Source of the DNA: Novosphingobium decolorationis
Lineage (GTDB): Bacteria; Pseudomonadota; Alphaproteobacteria; Sphingomonadales; Sphingomonadaceae
Length of the DNA: 64,000 nucleotides
NCBI RefSeq assembly: GCF_018417475.1
Contig: NZ_CP054856.1
Coordinates: 2,139,001 to 2,203,000, forward strand
Direction: 5' to 3'
The notes beneath the pieces are model-generated. The model was not told the DNA's origin, did not search any database, and was given only the letters and a program-made list of their open reading frames with translations. Both the position numbers and the translations under genes were made by a program. Shown here piece by piece: positions 1 to 8,566 of the stretch (position 1 is the first letter of the stretch; the number at the start of each line of letters is the position of its first letter).

Positions 1-131
1 CTGGCCGGTTTCGGGACAGATACGGCGCGCGAGGCGGGGGAATAGCGCGCGTTCCAATATTGTTTGCAGGGCCGGAATTGGGTAATTCGGAAGGCTCTCC
101 CTCCTCCAAGCTTTCCTCTCAGGAGTCCCCC

Positions 132-665
132 ATGGACGACACGTCCGAGCCCCAACTGCAGTACCTCGAATACTACGAGGACTTCCTTGCCAAGGTGCGC
201 GTTGTCTCGCGCAAGGTCGCCGACAGCGACTGGATGCCCGATTTCGTGATCGGGATCGGCCGCGGCGGCCTCGTTCCGGGGTGCTACGTCTCGCACCAGC
301 TCGACGTCCCCATGCTCTCGATCGACCACTCGGCCAAGCAGCCCGACTTCGCCGACGAGCTCCTCGCCAAGCTCGCGGTGATGAGCGGCGAGGGCAAGAA
401 GCTGCTGTTCATCGACGACATCAACGACAGCGGCGGCACCATCGAATTCCTGCGCGCGCGCCTTGCCGAACTGGGCGCGGACGCCAGCTTCGTGCGCTTT
501 GCGGTCATCATCACCAACACCAGCTCGCGCGCGAAGACCGACTACTGGGCCCAGACCATCGATCGCAGCCACGACAAGCGCTGGTTCGTCTTCCCCTGGG
601 AATCGGTCTCGACCCGGGAAACCATTACCGCCGAAGCGCTTTCGGTACCTGAAAGGCTTGCCTGA
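132..665 (+). CDS. Phosphoribosyltransferase (purine PRTase family)
   Basis: Cytoplasmic type I PRTase of 177 residues that should join a purine base to PRPP. The PRPP-binding loop is visible at residues 91-103 (LLFIDDINDSGGT), and an upstream GIGRGGLVPG segment (41-50) fits the family's PPi loop. An in-frame ATG at 60 would add 24 residues, but the ATG at 132 has an AGGAG ribosome site at 121-125 and begins where family similarity begins, so it is preferred. It lies 50 bases before a LOG-family gene on the same strand, and both sit beside the purine catabolic cluster. This suggests xanthine, hypoxanthine or guanine salvage; the exact base cannot be told from sequence. Confidence 0.82.
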   Translation: MDDTSEPQLQYLEYYEDFLAKVRVVSRKVADSDWMPDFVIGIGRGGLVPGCYVSHQLDVPMLSIDHSAKQPDFADELLAKLAVMSGEGKKLLFIDDINDSGGTIEFLRARLAELGADASFVRFAVIITNTSSRAKTDYWAQTIDRSHDKRWFVFPWESVSTRETITAEALSVPERLA

Positions 666-715
666 GGCCTTCGTGCCTGCCCCTCCCGTGCGATAGCAGA
701 AAGAAGATCCCGTTC

Positions 716-1294
716 ATGCGCATCTGTGTCTACCTCGGTTCCTCCCCCGGCCGTAACCCGATCTACCGCGAGACGGCCGAGCAGTTCGGCACGCTTCTCG
801 CCAAGCGGGGCATCGGCCTTGTCTATGGCGGGGGCGAAGTGGGCCTGATGGGCGTGATCGCGGACGCGGTCTGCGCGGCGGGCGGCGAGGTGATCGGCGT
901 GATCCCCGAGGCGCTTCGCGCGCGCGAGAAGGACCACCAGGGCATCACCGAGCTGCACGTGGTCAAGTCCATGCACGAACGCAAGGCACTGATGGCCAAG
1001 CTCTCCGACGGCTTCGTCACGCTTCCGGGCGGCATCGGCACGTTCGAGGAGATGTTCGAGGCCTGGTGCTGGTCGCAGCTGGGCTACCACGCCAAGCCCG
1101 TGGGCCTGCTCAACGTGGGCGATTTCTACAATGGCCTCATCCAGTTCGTCGACAAGATCGTTTCCGAGGGCTTCCTCCAGGACCGCCACCGCGACATGCT
1201 GCTGGTCGACGACAACCCCGAGCGCCTCCTCGACCGCATCATCGAGTTCATTCCGCCCCAGACCGAGCATTGGCTCCACGAAGGCGAGAACTGA
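716..1294 (+). CDS. LOG-family protein (TIGR00730, nucleoside-monophosphate phosphoribohydrolase type)
   Basis: Rossmann-fold protein of 192 residues. The diagnostic PGGIGTFEE motif is at 104-112, and the N-terminal YLGSSPG and VYGGG segments are typical of the Lonely-Guy/'lysine decarboxylase-like' family. Characterised members hydrolyse nucleoside 5'-monophosphates (cytokinin riboside monophosphate or AMP) to base plus ribose 5-phosphate. Length is normal for the family. It follows the PRTase on the same strand and is closed by a strong hairpin, so the two may form a small nucleotide-salvage unit. Physiological substrate is not known. Confidence 0.85.
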   Translation: MRICVYLGSSPGRNPIYRETAEQFGTLLAKRGIGLVYGGGEVGLMGVIADAVCAAGGEVIGVIPEALRAREKDHQGITELHVVKSMHERKALMAKLSDGFVTLPGGIGTFEEMFEAWCWSQLGYHAKPVGLLNVGDFYNGLIQFVDKIVSEGFLQDRHRDMLLVDDNPERLLDRIIEFIPPQTEHWLHEGEN

Positions 1295-1307
1295 GGCACA
1301 GCTAACG

Positions 1308-1343
1308 CGGGCCGGCGGAGAGACACCTTCCGCCGGCCCGTTT
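1308..1343. terminator. Bidirectional intrinsic terminator
   Basis: A 12-bp perfect stem (CGGGCCGGCGGA at 1308-1319 pairing with TCCGCCGGCCCG at 1329-1340), a 9-base loop and a short T run. It lies between the convergent LOG gene and the DUF4269 gene and can serve both. Confidence 0.8.
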
Positions 1344-1354
1344 CGCATGTGGCT

Positions 1355-1873
1355 CTAGGCAAAGCCCGCCTGCGCAAGAGTGCCGCGCAGTTGGCTATCG
1401 CGCGCCGAGGCCAGCTCGAACAGCCGCGCGTAAGGATCCCCTGCAAGTCCCAGAACCTGTGCGAAGGCCGGTTCGGTCTTGACCCCGCTGCGCCGCACTT
1501 CTCGCACCGCAGCGTGGAAGGCAACTCCACCCAGGGCCAGCAAGCGCCGTTCCACCTCGAAGTGGCGCCACCCCGCCTGCATCGCGACCGGCACTGGCGC
1601 GCCGAAGACTTCGAGGGGCAGATCGCAGATGGAAAACTGCGCGATCACCGCCCGCTCCCCCTGCGTCCACTGCCGCAGGGCGAAGTGCTCGCTCTGTGCG
1701 AAACGCGCCCAAAGCTCGTGCGCAAACGCCTTCGCATCGGGCGCATGGCAAACGATGTCCACATCGCTGCCCGCGACGTCCAGTCCGAGCGGGAAGGTGC
1801 CGACCACACGGGCATCATAGGCCGCCAGGACATCGGGCAATCCGCTCGACGCGAGGATACCGCGCCAATCCAT
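1355..1873 (-). CDS. DUF4269 nucleotidyltransferase-fold protein
   Basis: Protein of 172 residues. Near the N-terminus it has a nucleotidyltransferase-like GT-x9-SDVDIVC segment (residues about 25-42), and the rest matches what I recognise as DUF4269. Enzymatic function is not established. Its start is only 4 bases from the stop of the upstream nucleoside hydrolase gene, so it is probably the last gene of the long purine transcript. A terminator follows directly. Its link to purine breakdown is by position only. Confidence 0.72.
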   Translation of the reverse strand: MDWRGILASSGLPDVLAAYDARVVGTFPLGLDVAGSDVDIVCHAPDAKAFAHELWARFAQSEHFALRQWTQGERAVIAQFSICDLPLEVFGAPVPVAMQAGWRHFEVERRLLALGGVAFHAAVREVRRSGVKTEPAFAQVLGLAGDPYARLFELASARDSQLRGTLAQAGFA

Positions 1874-1877
1874 CCGA

Positions 1878-3011
1878 TCAGTTGCCCTGCCGCTGGGCCC
1901 CTTCGCGCATGGCCGTGACCATCAGGTCCTCCAGCCTCGCCGGGTCAATTGCCAGAACCACGTTCGCCTTGCGCTCGCCGAGACCGGGTTGGTAGTGTTC
2001 GTGCCAGCTCAGCGTGGCACCGTACTTGGGCCCGAAATCGGTGACGTAATCGACGTAGAGCTGGTCCGCCTTGGTGACGATACCCGGATCCAGCACATAG
2101 CCCGCCGCGATCTCGTCCCAGAGCGGGAAGCCCGGTTCAAGGCCTGCGATGAACGCCGCGACCTTGCTGGGCGCCGCCTTCTCCAGCCGCGCCAGAAGTC
2201 CGGGCGTGCGCTGGGTCGCGGTGGAGGGATCGACCGGGATCACCGTCAGCTTGCGCCAGGGGCTGCGCGAAACAATGCTCGCCGCCTCGGGATCGAAGGC
2301 GACGTTGAACTCGCGGCGCGGTGTGTTCTCAAACTCGCGCGCGAACTCCGCTGCGGACTGGTCCTTGAGCACCTGCTGCGGATTGAAGCTGCCACCCATG
2401 TAGACGAGTTCGCCCACCAGGCTTGCGAACTGGGGATCGAGACGCTGGGCGAGCGCGAGGTTGGTGAGTGGCCCACAGGCCACGATCGTGATCTCGCCCG
2501 GGTACTGGTGCACCATCCGGATCAGGAAATTCGCCGCGATCTCCTCCGACTTCTGCAAGTGCGAGTTGCCACCGGGCAGCTCCACCGGATCGAAGGGGCC
2601 ATGGTATTCGGGGGTCGACTGCACGGTGGGCTCGACCCAGTCGCGCATCCACGCGCCTTTCCAGACAAGCTTGCCGTAAAGCCCTTCCCAGCGCGCGGTC
2701 GCCGCCTCGGAGTTGAGAAGCGGAAAGGTCGCCCCTTGCGCGACGGGGATGTCCTCGCGGTCCGTCAGCTCCAGCCCGCGCAGCGCCAGCGCCGTCGCCC
2801 GGTTGGCCCAGACATCGCCCGAGACCGTGGTGATGCCCACGACGTTAATCTTGCGGCTTTCCAAAAGCATGAGGTGCATGAGCGCAAAGCCCTCATCCTC
2901 GATGATGACCTTGCGCGGTGCCCCTTCCTCGGCTTGCGCCGCAAGAGCCGCCACCGGCGCGAGGAACAGGGCCACAAGCAGCGCCAGTGCAGCGCAGGCA
3001 CGCCTGTGCAT
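1878..3011 (-). CDS. Secreted nucleoside hydrolase-like protein with altered active-site motif
   Basis: IUNH-superfamily protein of 377 residues, expected to split ribonucleosides into base and ribose. A signal peptide is clear (hydrophobic residues 6-26 ending ALAA), so it should work in the periplasm. Family landmarks remain: VYMGGSF, EFNVAFDPEAA. The calcium-binding DxDxGxDD box, however, reads EDEGFALM at 38-45, without the paired aspartates, and the usual catalytic HDP region reads LWDE. It may represent a divergent subgroup or a binding protein rather than a normal hydrolase. Its start overlaps the stop of the adenine deaminase gene by one base (TGATG). Confidence 0.78.
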   Translation of the reverse strand: MHRRACAALALLVALFLAPVAALAAQAEEGAPRKVIIEDEGFALMHLMLLESRKINVVGITTVSGDVWANRATALALRGLELTDREDIPVAQGATFPLLNSEAATARWEGLYGKLVWKGAWMRDWVEPTVQSTPEYHGPFDPVELPGGNSHLQKSEEIAANFLIRMVHQYPGEITIVACGPLTNLALAQRLDPQFASLVGELVYMGGSFNPQQVLKDQSAAEFAREFENTPRREFNVAFDPEAASIVSRSPWRKLTVIPVDPSTATQRTPGLLARLEKAAPSKVAAFIAGLEPGFPLWDEIAAGYVLDPGIVTKADQLYVDYVTDFGPKYGATLSWHEHYQPGLGERKANVVLAIDPARLEDLMVTAMREGAQRQGN

Positions 3012-4030
3012 CAGGCGACCTCGGCGACGAAGGCGTCGATCGCAGCCAGATGGCGCGCGATGTCCTCTTCCGGCAGGAACGATCCGGTGAAGCTGTTGCG
3101 CGCCAGCGTCACCAGGTCCTCGCGCCCCAGCCCGCGCGCCTCTGCAACGGCCCGATAGTTGTCCGCGATGTAGCCCCCGAAATAGGCCGGATCATCGGAA
3201 TTGAGCGTCGCCTTCAGGCCCGCCTTGAGCATGGCGTCGATGGGGTGCTGCACGATGTCGTCGATCACGCAGAGCTTGAGGTTCGAGAGCGGACAGACCG
3301 TCAGCGTCATGCCGCTGTCCGCCAGCCGCCTGGTCAGTACCGGATCCTCCAGCGCGCGGTTGCCGTGATCGATCCGGTCGACATCGATCAGGTCGAGCGC
3401 CTGGTAGACATATTCCGGCGGCCCCTCCTCGCCCGCGTGCGCGGTGAGCTTCAGGCCCTTTTCGCGCGCCGCAGCAAAGACCTGTGCGAACTTGATCGGG
3501 GGATGGCCGACCTCGCTGGAATCCAGCCCCACCGCCGCGATCCGGTCGAGCCAGGGCTCGGCCGCCGCAAGGGTCTCAAAGGCGGCCTCTTCGCTCAGAT
3601 GCCGCAGGAAGGAGAGGATGAGGCAGCTGGTCATGCCGTGCTTCGTACGCGCCTCCTCCATTGCCGAGAGCAGCCCCTCGATCACCTCGGCAAAGGGAAT
3701 GCCGCGATCGGTGTGGGTCTGGGGGTCGAACATCAGCTCGGCATGGACCACCCCGTCCCTCGCGGCCCGGTCGAAATAGGCCATGGCCATGTCGTGAAAA
3801 TCGCGCCGCGTGCGCAGCACATTGGCGCCTGCGTAGTAGATGTCGAGGAAGTCCTGAAGCCTGGTGAAGGCATAGGCCGCGCGCACCTCCTCCACGCTCG
3901 CATAGGGGATCTCGACCTGGTTGCGGCGGGCCAGCTCGAACATCAGCTCAGGCTCGAGGCTCCCCTCGATATGCAGGTGCAGTTCGGCCTTGGGAAGCCT
4001 TGCAATAAACGTGTCGAGATCGGTCATCAT
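3011..4030 (-). CDS. Adenine deaminase (AAH1-like, adenosine/adenine deaminase family)
   Basis: Amidohydrolase of 339 residues. Metal-binding HLHIEGSLEP is near the N-terminus, HAGEEGPPEY is central, and SDDP is near the C-terminus. The stretches GLDSSEVGHPP, GEEGPPEY and LTVCPLSNLKL are those I associate with bacterial and fungal adenine deaminases rather than true adenosine deaminases. It would turn adenine into hypoxanthine for the adjacent xanthine dehydrogenase. The ATG at 4030 makes an ATGA overlap with the stop of guaD and is preceded by AAAGGA; an ATG 7 codons upstream is less likely. Substrate choice (adenine over adenosine) is inferred from motifs and from the base-only logic of the cluster. 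Confidence 0.82.
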   Translation of the reverse strand: MMTDLDTFIARLPKAELHLHIEGSLEPELMFELARRNQVEIPYASVEEVRAAYAFTRLQDFLDIYYAGANVLRTRRDFHDMAMAYFDRAARDGVVHAELMFDPQTHTDRGIPFAEVIEGLLSAMEEARTKHGMTSCLILSFLRHLSEEAAFETLAAAEPWLDRIAAVGLDSSEVGHPPIKFAQVFAAAREKGLKLTAHAGEEGPPEYVYQALDLIDVDRIDHGNRALEDPVLTRRLADSGMTLTVCPLSNLKLCVIDDIVQHPIDAMLKAGLKATLNSDDPAYFGGYIADNYRAVAEARGLGREDLVTLARNSFTGSFLPEEDIARHLAAIDAFVAEVA

Positions 4031-5325
4031 GCTGTCCTTTCCCAGGCGCACCCGCCCAGAACGTAGGTGCGGGCCACGGCCCGGTCATCGCCCAGAACCT
4101 GAAGCGCAAACAGCCGCTGCGCAAGAGGAGCGTCCTGTGTACGGCGTGCAAGAAGCGGGGTCGCGGCAGGGTCCAGCACCACAAAGTCCGCCTCCTGCCC
4201 GACCTCCAGCGCCCCGACCTTGTCGGCAATGCCCAGAAGCTGCGCACTTCCCAGTGTTGCGAGGTACAGCGCACGGAAGGGAGAAAGCCGGTCCTCGCGC
4301 GCCAGCGCCGCCTGGTAGGCAAGGCCCGCCGTGTGCAGCAACGAGAAGGTCGTGCCCGCCCCGACGTCGCTGCCCAGCCCCAGCTTCACACCAAAACGGT
4401 CCGCCTGCCCGAAGTCGAAATGGCCCGACCCCAGGAACAGGTTGGAGCTGGGACAGACCGCGATGCCCGCCCCGCTTTCGTGCAGGCGCGCGCAGGACCG
4501 GTCGGGCAGATGGATACCATGCGCGAAGACCGAGCGCGGCCCGACGAGGCCGAAGCGGTCGTAAACATCAAGATAGTCCGCCGCATCGGGGAAACGCGAC
4601 GCGACGGCCGCGCACTCGTGGACATTCTCGGCCAGGTGCGTGTGCAGAAGAACCTCGGGATGCTCGGCCAGGAAGGCGCCCGCATCGGCGAGCTGCGCGT
4701 CGCTGGAGGTCAGCGCGAAACGCGGGGTCAGTGCATAGCCCAGCCGCCCACGTCCGCGCCAGCGCCGCAGCAGCGCCTCGCTCCCGGCCCGGCCCGAGGC
4801 GACACTGTCGCGCAGGCCCTCGGGGCCTTCGTCCATCAGCACCTTGCCCGAGATGACCCGCATGCGCCGCGCCAGCGCCGCCTCGAACAGCGCGTCGACC
4901 GAGTGTTCATGGACCGTTGCAAAGACCAGCGCGCTCGTCGTTCCGTTGCGCAGCATTTCGGTCAGGAATGCCTGCGCCAGCGCGTCAGCGTGGGCGCGCT
5001 CGGCAAAGGCCATCTCGGCCGGGAAGATGTGGCGCTCCAGCCAGTCGAGCAATTGCTCGCCATGCGCGGCCATGCTGTCCATCTGCGGATAGTGGACGTG
5101 GGCATCGATGAAGCCCGGCACGACAAGGCCGGGCAGCCTCTCGGTCGGCACCTGGGCGAAGCGCCCGGACAGGTCGGCATGGTGCCCGCGCGCCACGACG
5201 ATCCCGTCCTCGACCACAAGCAGACCATCCGCCTCGTAACGGATCGCCCTCTCACCGTCGGGCCCTGCATCGCGCGGATCACAGGTCAGCGACAGGAACT
5301 CCCCCCGGAACGCGCGCAAGGCCAT
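4027..5325 (-). CDS. guaD: Guanine deaminase
   Basis: Amidohydrolase of 432 residues converting guanine to xanthine. Visible zinc and active-site segments are GFIDAHVHYPQ, HTHLAEN, HGIHLP and GLGSDVGAG, in the order and spacing of bacterial GuaD. The segment after the first metal site (MDSMAAHGEQLLDWLERHIFPAE) is characteristic of guanine deaminase. The start overlaps the stop of xdhC (TAATG), and the stop overlaps the next start (ATGA). With the adenine deaminase it brings both purine bases to substrates of XdhAB. Confidence 0.93.
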   Translation of the reverse strand: MALRAFRGEFLSLTCDPRDAGPDGERAIRYEADGLLVVEDGIVVARGHHADLSGRFAQVPTERLPGLVVPGFIDAHVHYPQMDSMAAHGEQLLDWLERHIFPAEMAFAERAHADALAQAFLTEMLRNGTTSALVFATVHEHSVDALFEAALARRMRVISGKVLMDEGPEGLRDSVASGRAGSEALLRRWRGRGRLGYALTPRFALTSSDAQLADAGAFLAEHPEVLLHTHLAENVHECAAVASRFPDAADYLDVYDRFGLVGPRSVFAHGIHLPDRSCARLHESGAGIAVCPSSNLFLGSGHFDFGQADRFGVKLGLGSDVGAGTTFSLLHTAGLAYQAALAREDRLSPFRALYLATLGSAQLLGIADKVGALEVGQEADFVVLDPAATPLLARRTQDAPLAQRLFALQVLGDDRAVARTYVLGGCAWERTA

Positions 5326-6242
5326 TACTGCCCCCTCAGCTGGAGAAGCTGGGCGAGCACCGAAATCGCGATCACGTCGGGCTCCTTGCCTTTCACCCCC
5401 GGCACCCCGATGGGCGTTGTCAGGCGCGCGAGGGCCTCATCGGAGATACCATCGGCCTTGAGGCGCGAGCGGAAGCGGGCAATCTTGGTGGACGAGCCGA
5501 TCAGGCCCACGAAGGCGACCGGATCGCGTCGCAGCGCGGCCAGGGTCAGGTGGTAGTCGAGCGGATGGTCGTGCGTCAGGATCGCGATGGCCGCCTCGGG
5601 CGGCGCTTCCTCGATGCAGGTCGCAATGTCCTCGACATCGACGATGGTCACCCCGTCGAGATCGGCCAGTTCCGGGCGAATGTCGAACCAGGCCAGTTGA
5701 AGCGGAAGGCCCGTCGCATGCCACGCGATGGCCTGCCCGACATGCCCCGCCCCGAACAGGTAGACCGGACGCGGACGCTCCCCCACCGGCTCGATGATCC
5801 GCGCGCCCGCGACCGGCTTGTCTCCGCGCGCGGACTGGCGTGTCGCCGTCTCGCGGTCATGGATGCGCCGCCGCACCGCGCCGTCCTCGAAGCAGGTCTC
5901 CAGCATGCGACCGGGCTCGGCCTCGTGCAGCCAGTCGAGCCCTGCGGGATCCAGATGCTCAATGAGGAGACGCACACGCCCGCCGCAGCATTGGCCAAGG
6001 AGAGGCCCGAGCGGATAGTCCTGCACACGCCAGGTCCCGACCGGCCGGTCAAGGATCGCGCGCGCCTGTTCGACTGCGCGGTATTCCAGCTGACCGCCGC
6101 CGATGGTGCCCTGCTGGTCCCTCGCAGTCACCAGCATGCGCGTGCCGCCCCCGCGCGGTGCCGAGCCCTCGGTCGCGAGCACGGAAACCATGGCACAAGG
6201 GCCGGCCTCGAGACGCTGCAGCCAACCGATCCACTGGGTCAT
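5325..6242 (-). CDS. xdhC: Xanthine dehydrogenase accessory protein XdhC
   Basis: XdhC/CoxI-family protein of 305 residues that binds molybdenum cofactor, promotes its sulfuration and delivers it to XdhB. An N-terminal domain with EGSAPRGGGTRMLV and TIGGGQLE is followed by a Rossmann domain beginning LFGAGHVGQA. The ATG at 6242 was chosen because it gives an ATGA overlap with the stop of xdhB and starts where similarity starts; 28 further in-frame codons upstream have no family match. It is the third gene of an xdhABC set. Confidence 0.93.
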   Translation of the reverse strand: MTQWIGWLQRLEAGPCAMVSVLATEGSAPRGGGTRMLVTARDQQGTIGGGQLEYRAVEQARAILDRPVGTWRVQDYPLGPLLGQCCGGRVRLLIEHLDPAGLDWLHEAEPGRMLETCFEDGAVRRRIHDRETATRQSARGDKPVAGARIIEPVGERPRPVYLFGAGHVGQAIAWHATGLPLQLAWFDIRPELADLDGVTIVDVEDIATCIEEAPPEAAIAILTHDHPLDYHLTLAALRRDPVAFVGLIGSSTKIARFRSRLKADGISDEALARLTTPIGVPGVKGKEPDVIAISVLAQLLQLRGQ

Positions 6243-8566
6243 GCCGCCGTGCCCTCCTTGCGATGCCCCGCAATCGCGGCCAACACCTTTTCCGGCGTTG
6301 CCGGTGCATCGAGTGGGGGCAGGCACCGCGCCTCAGGCACACAGGCCCCGACCGCGCGGTTGAGCGCAGAAAAGACCGAGATTGCAAGCATGAAGGGAGG
6401 TTCGCCCACGGCCTTGGAGCGGTTGATCGTGGGCTCCACGTTCTGCCCGTCCCACAGTTCGATGGTCAGGCGTTTCGGGCGGTCCGAAGCGGTCGGGATC
6501 TTGTAGGTCGCCGGGCTGTGGGTGAGCAGGCGCCCCTTCGCATCCCAGACCAGTTCCTCGGTGGTGAGCCAGCCCTGCCCCTGTACGAACCCGCCCTCGA
6601 TCTGGCCCTTGTCGATGGCCGGGTTGAGTGAGGCGCCCACGTCGTGGAGGATGTCGACGGCCAGCACCTTGTGCTCGCCGGTCAGCGTGTCCACCGCGAC
6701 CTCGCTCACCGCCGCGCCATACGAGAAGTAGTAGAACGGACGGCCCTTGTGGGCAGCCCGGTCGTAGGCAATGTCCGGCGTCGCGTAGAAGCCGGTGGAA
6801 CTGAGCGATACGCGGCCGATCTGCGCGCGCCGCGCCACTTCGCCGAAGGTGAGCCTGGCCGCGCCTGCCTGCACACCATCGGCCCCGAACGTCACATCCT
6901 CGGGCGCACAAGCGTACGTGCGCGACAGGAAATCGACGAGGCGCGCCTTGATCGTGGAAGCCGCGTTGAAGGCGGCCATGCCGTTGAGGTCGGCCCCGGA
7001 ACTCGCCGCCGTCGCGGACGTGTTGGGTACCTTGTCGGTACGGGTCGCGGTGCAGCGAATGGTGTCGAGCGCTACGCCGAAGACATCGGCGACAACCTGC
7101 GCCACCTTGACGTAGACCCCCTGCCCCATCTCGGCCCCGCCATGGTTCACCTGGATCGAACCGTCCGCATAGACATGGACGAGAGCGCCCGCCTGGTTGA
7201 GGTGCGTCGTCGTGAAGCTGATGCCGAACTTGACCGGCGTCAGCGCAAGGCCGCGCTTGATCACAGGGCTTTGCGCATTGAACGCATCAATCGCCTTGCT
7301 GCGCGCATCGTAGCGCGCGGTTTCGCGCAGGCGCGCGATCATTTCGGGCGCGATGTTGTCCCTGATCTCCATGCCATAGGGCGTTTCGCTGCGTCCGGCC
7401 GCGTAGAGATTGGCAAGACGCACCTCGAGCGGATCACGGCCAAGGCGCGCGGCGACATCATCGAGGATACGCTCGATCGCGAGCATCCCCTGAGGACCGC
7501 CGAAGCCCCGGAAGGCGGTGGCCGAGACGGTGTTGGTCTTGAGCCGTTCCGAGACGATCTCCACGTCGGGCAGGTAGTAGCAGTTGTCCGCGTGGAACAT
7601 CGCGCGGTCGTTGATCGCGGGCGAGAGATCCACGCTTGCCCCGCACGGGCTCGACAGGAACAGCGACAGCGCCAGGAGATGCCCCTCCTCATCGTAGCCG
7701 ACCTCGTAGGCGACTTCGAAGGGGTGACGCTTGCCGGTCATCACCATGTCGTCGTCCCGGTCGCAGCGCAGCTTGGCAGGACGGCCGGTCCTCGCAGCCA
7801 CCAGCGCGGCCGCCGCAGCAAAAAGCGCGGCCTGCGTCTCCTTGCCGCCGAAGGCCCCGCCCATGCGCCGCACTTCCACCGTCACATCGGCCGAGGTCAG
7901 GCCAAGCATGTGCGCGACGAGATGCTGCACTTCGCTGGGGTGCTGGGTGGAGCTGACGATATGCACCGCGCCATCCTCGCCGGGAGTCGCCACCGCGATC
8001 TGGCCTTCCAGGTAGAAGTGGTCCTGGCCGCCCATCTCGAAGGCACCGCGGGCGCGGTGCGGAGCACGGGCCAGCGCGGCCCCGGCATCGCCGCGCACCA
8101 TGCGCTGCGTGGGCTCGATGAGGCTGTTTGCCGCGCGCGCCTGTGCCGGCGTGATTGCGGCGTCAAGCGGTTCGTATTCGACTTTCGCAAGGCGTGCCGC
8201 GCGCCGTGCGGCCTCGCGGCTGGTTGCCGCGACGAGGAACAGCGCCTGGCCGTGGCTTACCACTTCGTCTTCGGCCAGCAGCGGATCGTCGTGCGCGACG
8301 GGTGCGACATCGTTGGCGGCGGGAATGTCGGCGGCGGTGTAGACACTGTGAACACCGGGCGCCGTGCGCACCGCCTCGAGATCCATCGACACGATACGGG
8401 CGTGGGCCTCGCTGCTTTGGCCAAAGCACAAGTGCAGCATATCGCCCGGTTCGGCGAGGTCATCGGCATAGCGCGCTGCGCCCGTCACGTGCAGATGCGC
8501 GCTCTCGTGCGGGTGCGAGGGCCTGGCCAGAACGACCGCGCCCGGTTCGGGATCGCGCTCAGCCAT
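6239..8566 (-). CDS. xdhB: Xanthine dehydrogenase, molybdopterin-binding subunit
   Basis: Large subunit of 775 residues that oxidises hypoxanthine and xanthine to urate at the molybdenum centre. Family segments GGAFGGKE, FRGFGGPQG, GGAEMGQGVYVKVAQ and GEPPFMLAISVFSA (with the catalytic glutamate region) are all present. Length matches the Rhodobacter-type XdhB. The true start is taken as the ATG at 8566, inside the end of xdhA (8-base overlap); the open frame continues 80 codons upstream, but that part is only the overlapped reading of xdhA. Confidence 0.95.
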   Translation of the reverse strand: MAERDPEPGAVVLARPSHPHESAHLHVTGAARYADDLAEPGDMLHLCFGQSSEAHARIVSMDLEAVRTAPGVHSVYTAADIPAANDVAPVAHDDPLLAEDEVVSHGQALFLVAATSREAARRAARLAKVEYEPLDAAITPAQARAANSLIEPTQRMVRGDAGAALARAPHRARGAFEMGGQDHFYLEGQIAVATPGEDGAVHIVSSTQHPSEVQHLVAHMLGLTSADVTVEVRRMGGAFGGKETQAALFAAAAALVAARTGRPAKLRCDRDDDMVMTGKRHPFEVAYEVGYDEEGHLLALSLFLSSPCGASVDLSPAINDRAMFHADNCYYLPDVEIVSERLKTNTVSATAFRGFGGPQGMLAIERILDDVAARLGRDPLEVRLANLYAAGRSETPYGMEIRDNIAPEMIARLRETARYDARSKAIDAFNAQSPVIKRGLALTPVKFGISFTTTHLNQAGALVHVYADGSIQVNHGGAEMGQGVYVKVAQVVADVFGVALDTIRCTATRTDKVPNTSATAASSGADLNGMAAFNAASTIKARLVDFLSRTYACAPEDVTFGADGVQAGAARLTFGEVARRAQIGRVSLSSTGFYATPDIAYDRAAHKGRPFYYFSYGAAVSEVAVDTLTGEHKVLAVDILHDVGASLNPAIDKGQIEGGFVQGQGWLTTEELVWDAKGRLLTHSPATYKIPTASDRPKRLTIELWDGQNVEPTINRSKAVGEPPFMLAISVFSALNRAVGACVPEARCLPPLDAPATPEKVLAAIAGHRKEGTAA

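Noticed and set aside
3011..4030. Adenosine deaminase assignment
   Set aside because: The GLDSSEVGHPP and HAGEEGPPEY blocks fit the adenine deaminase branch better; kept as adenine deaminase with noted uncertainty.
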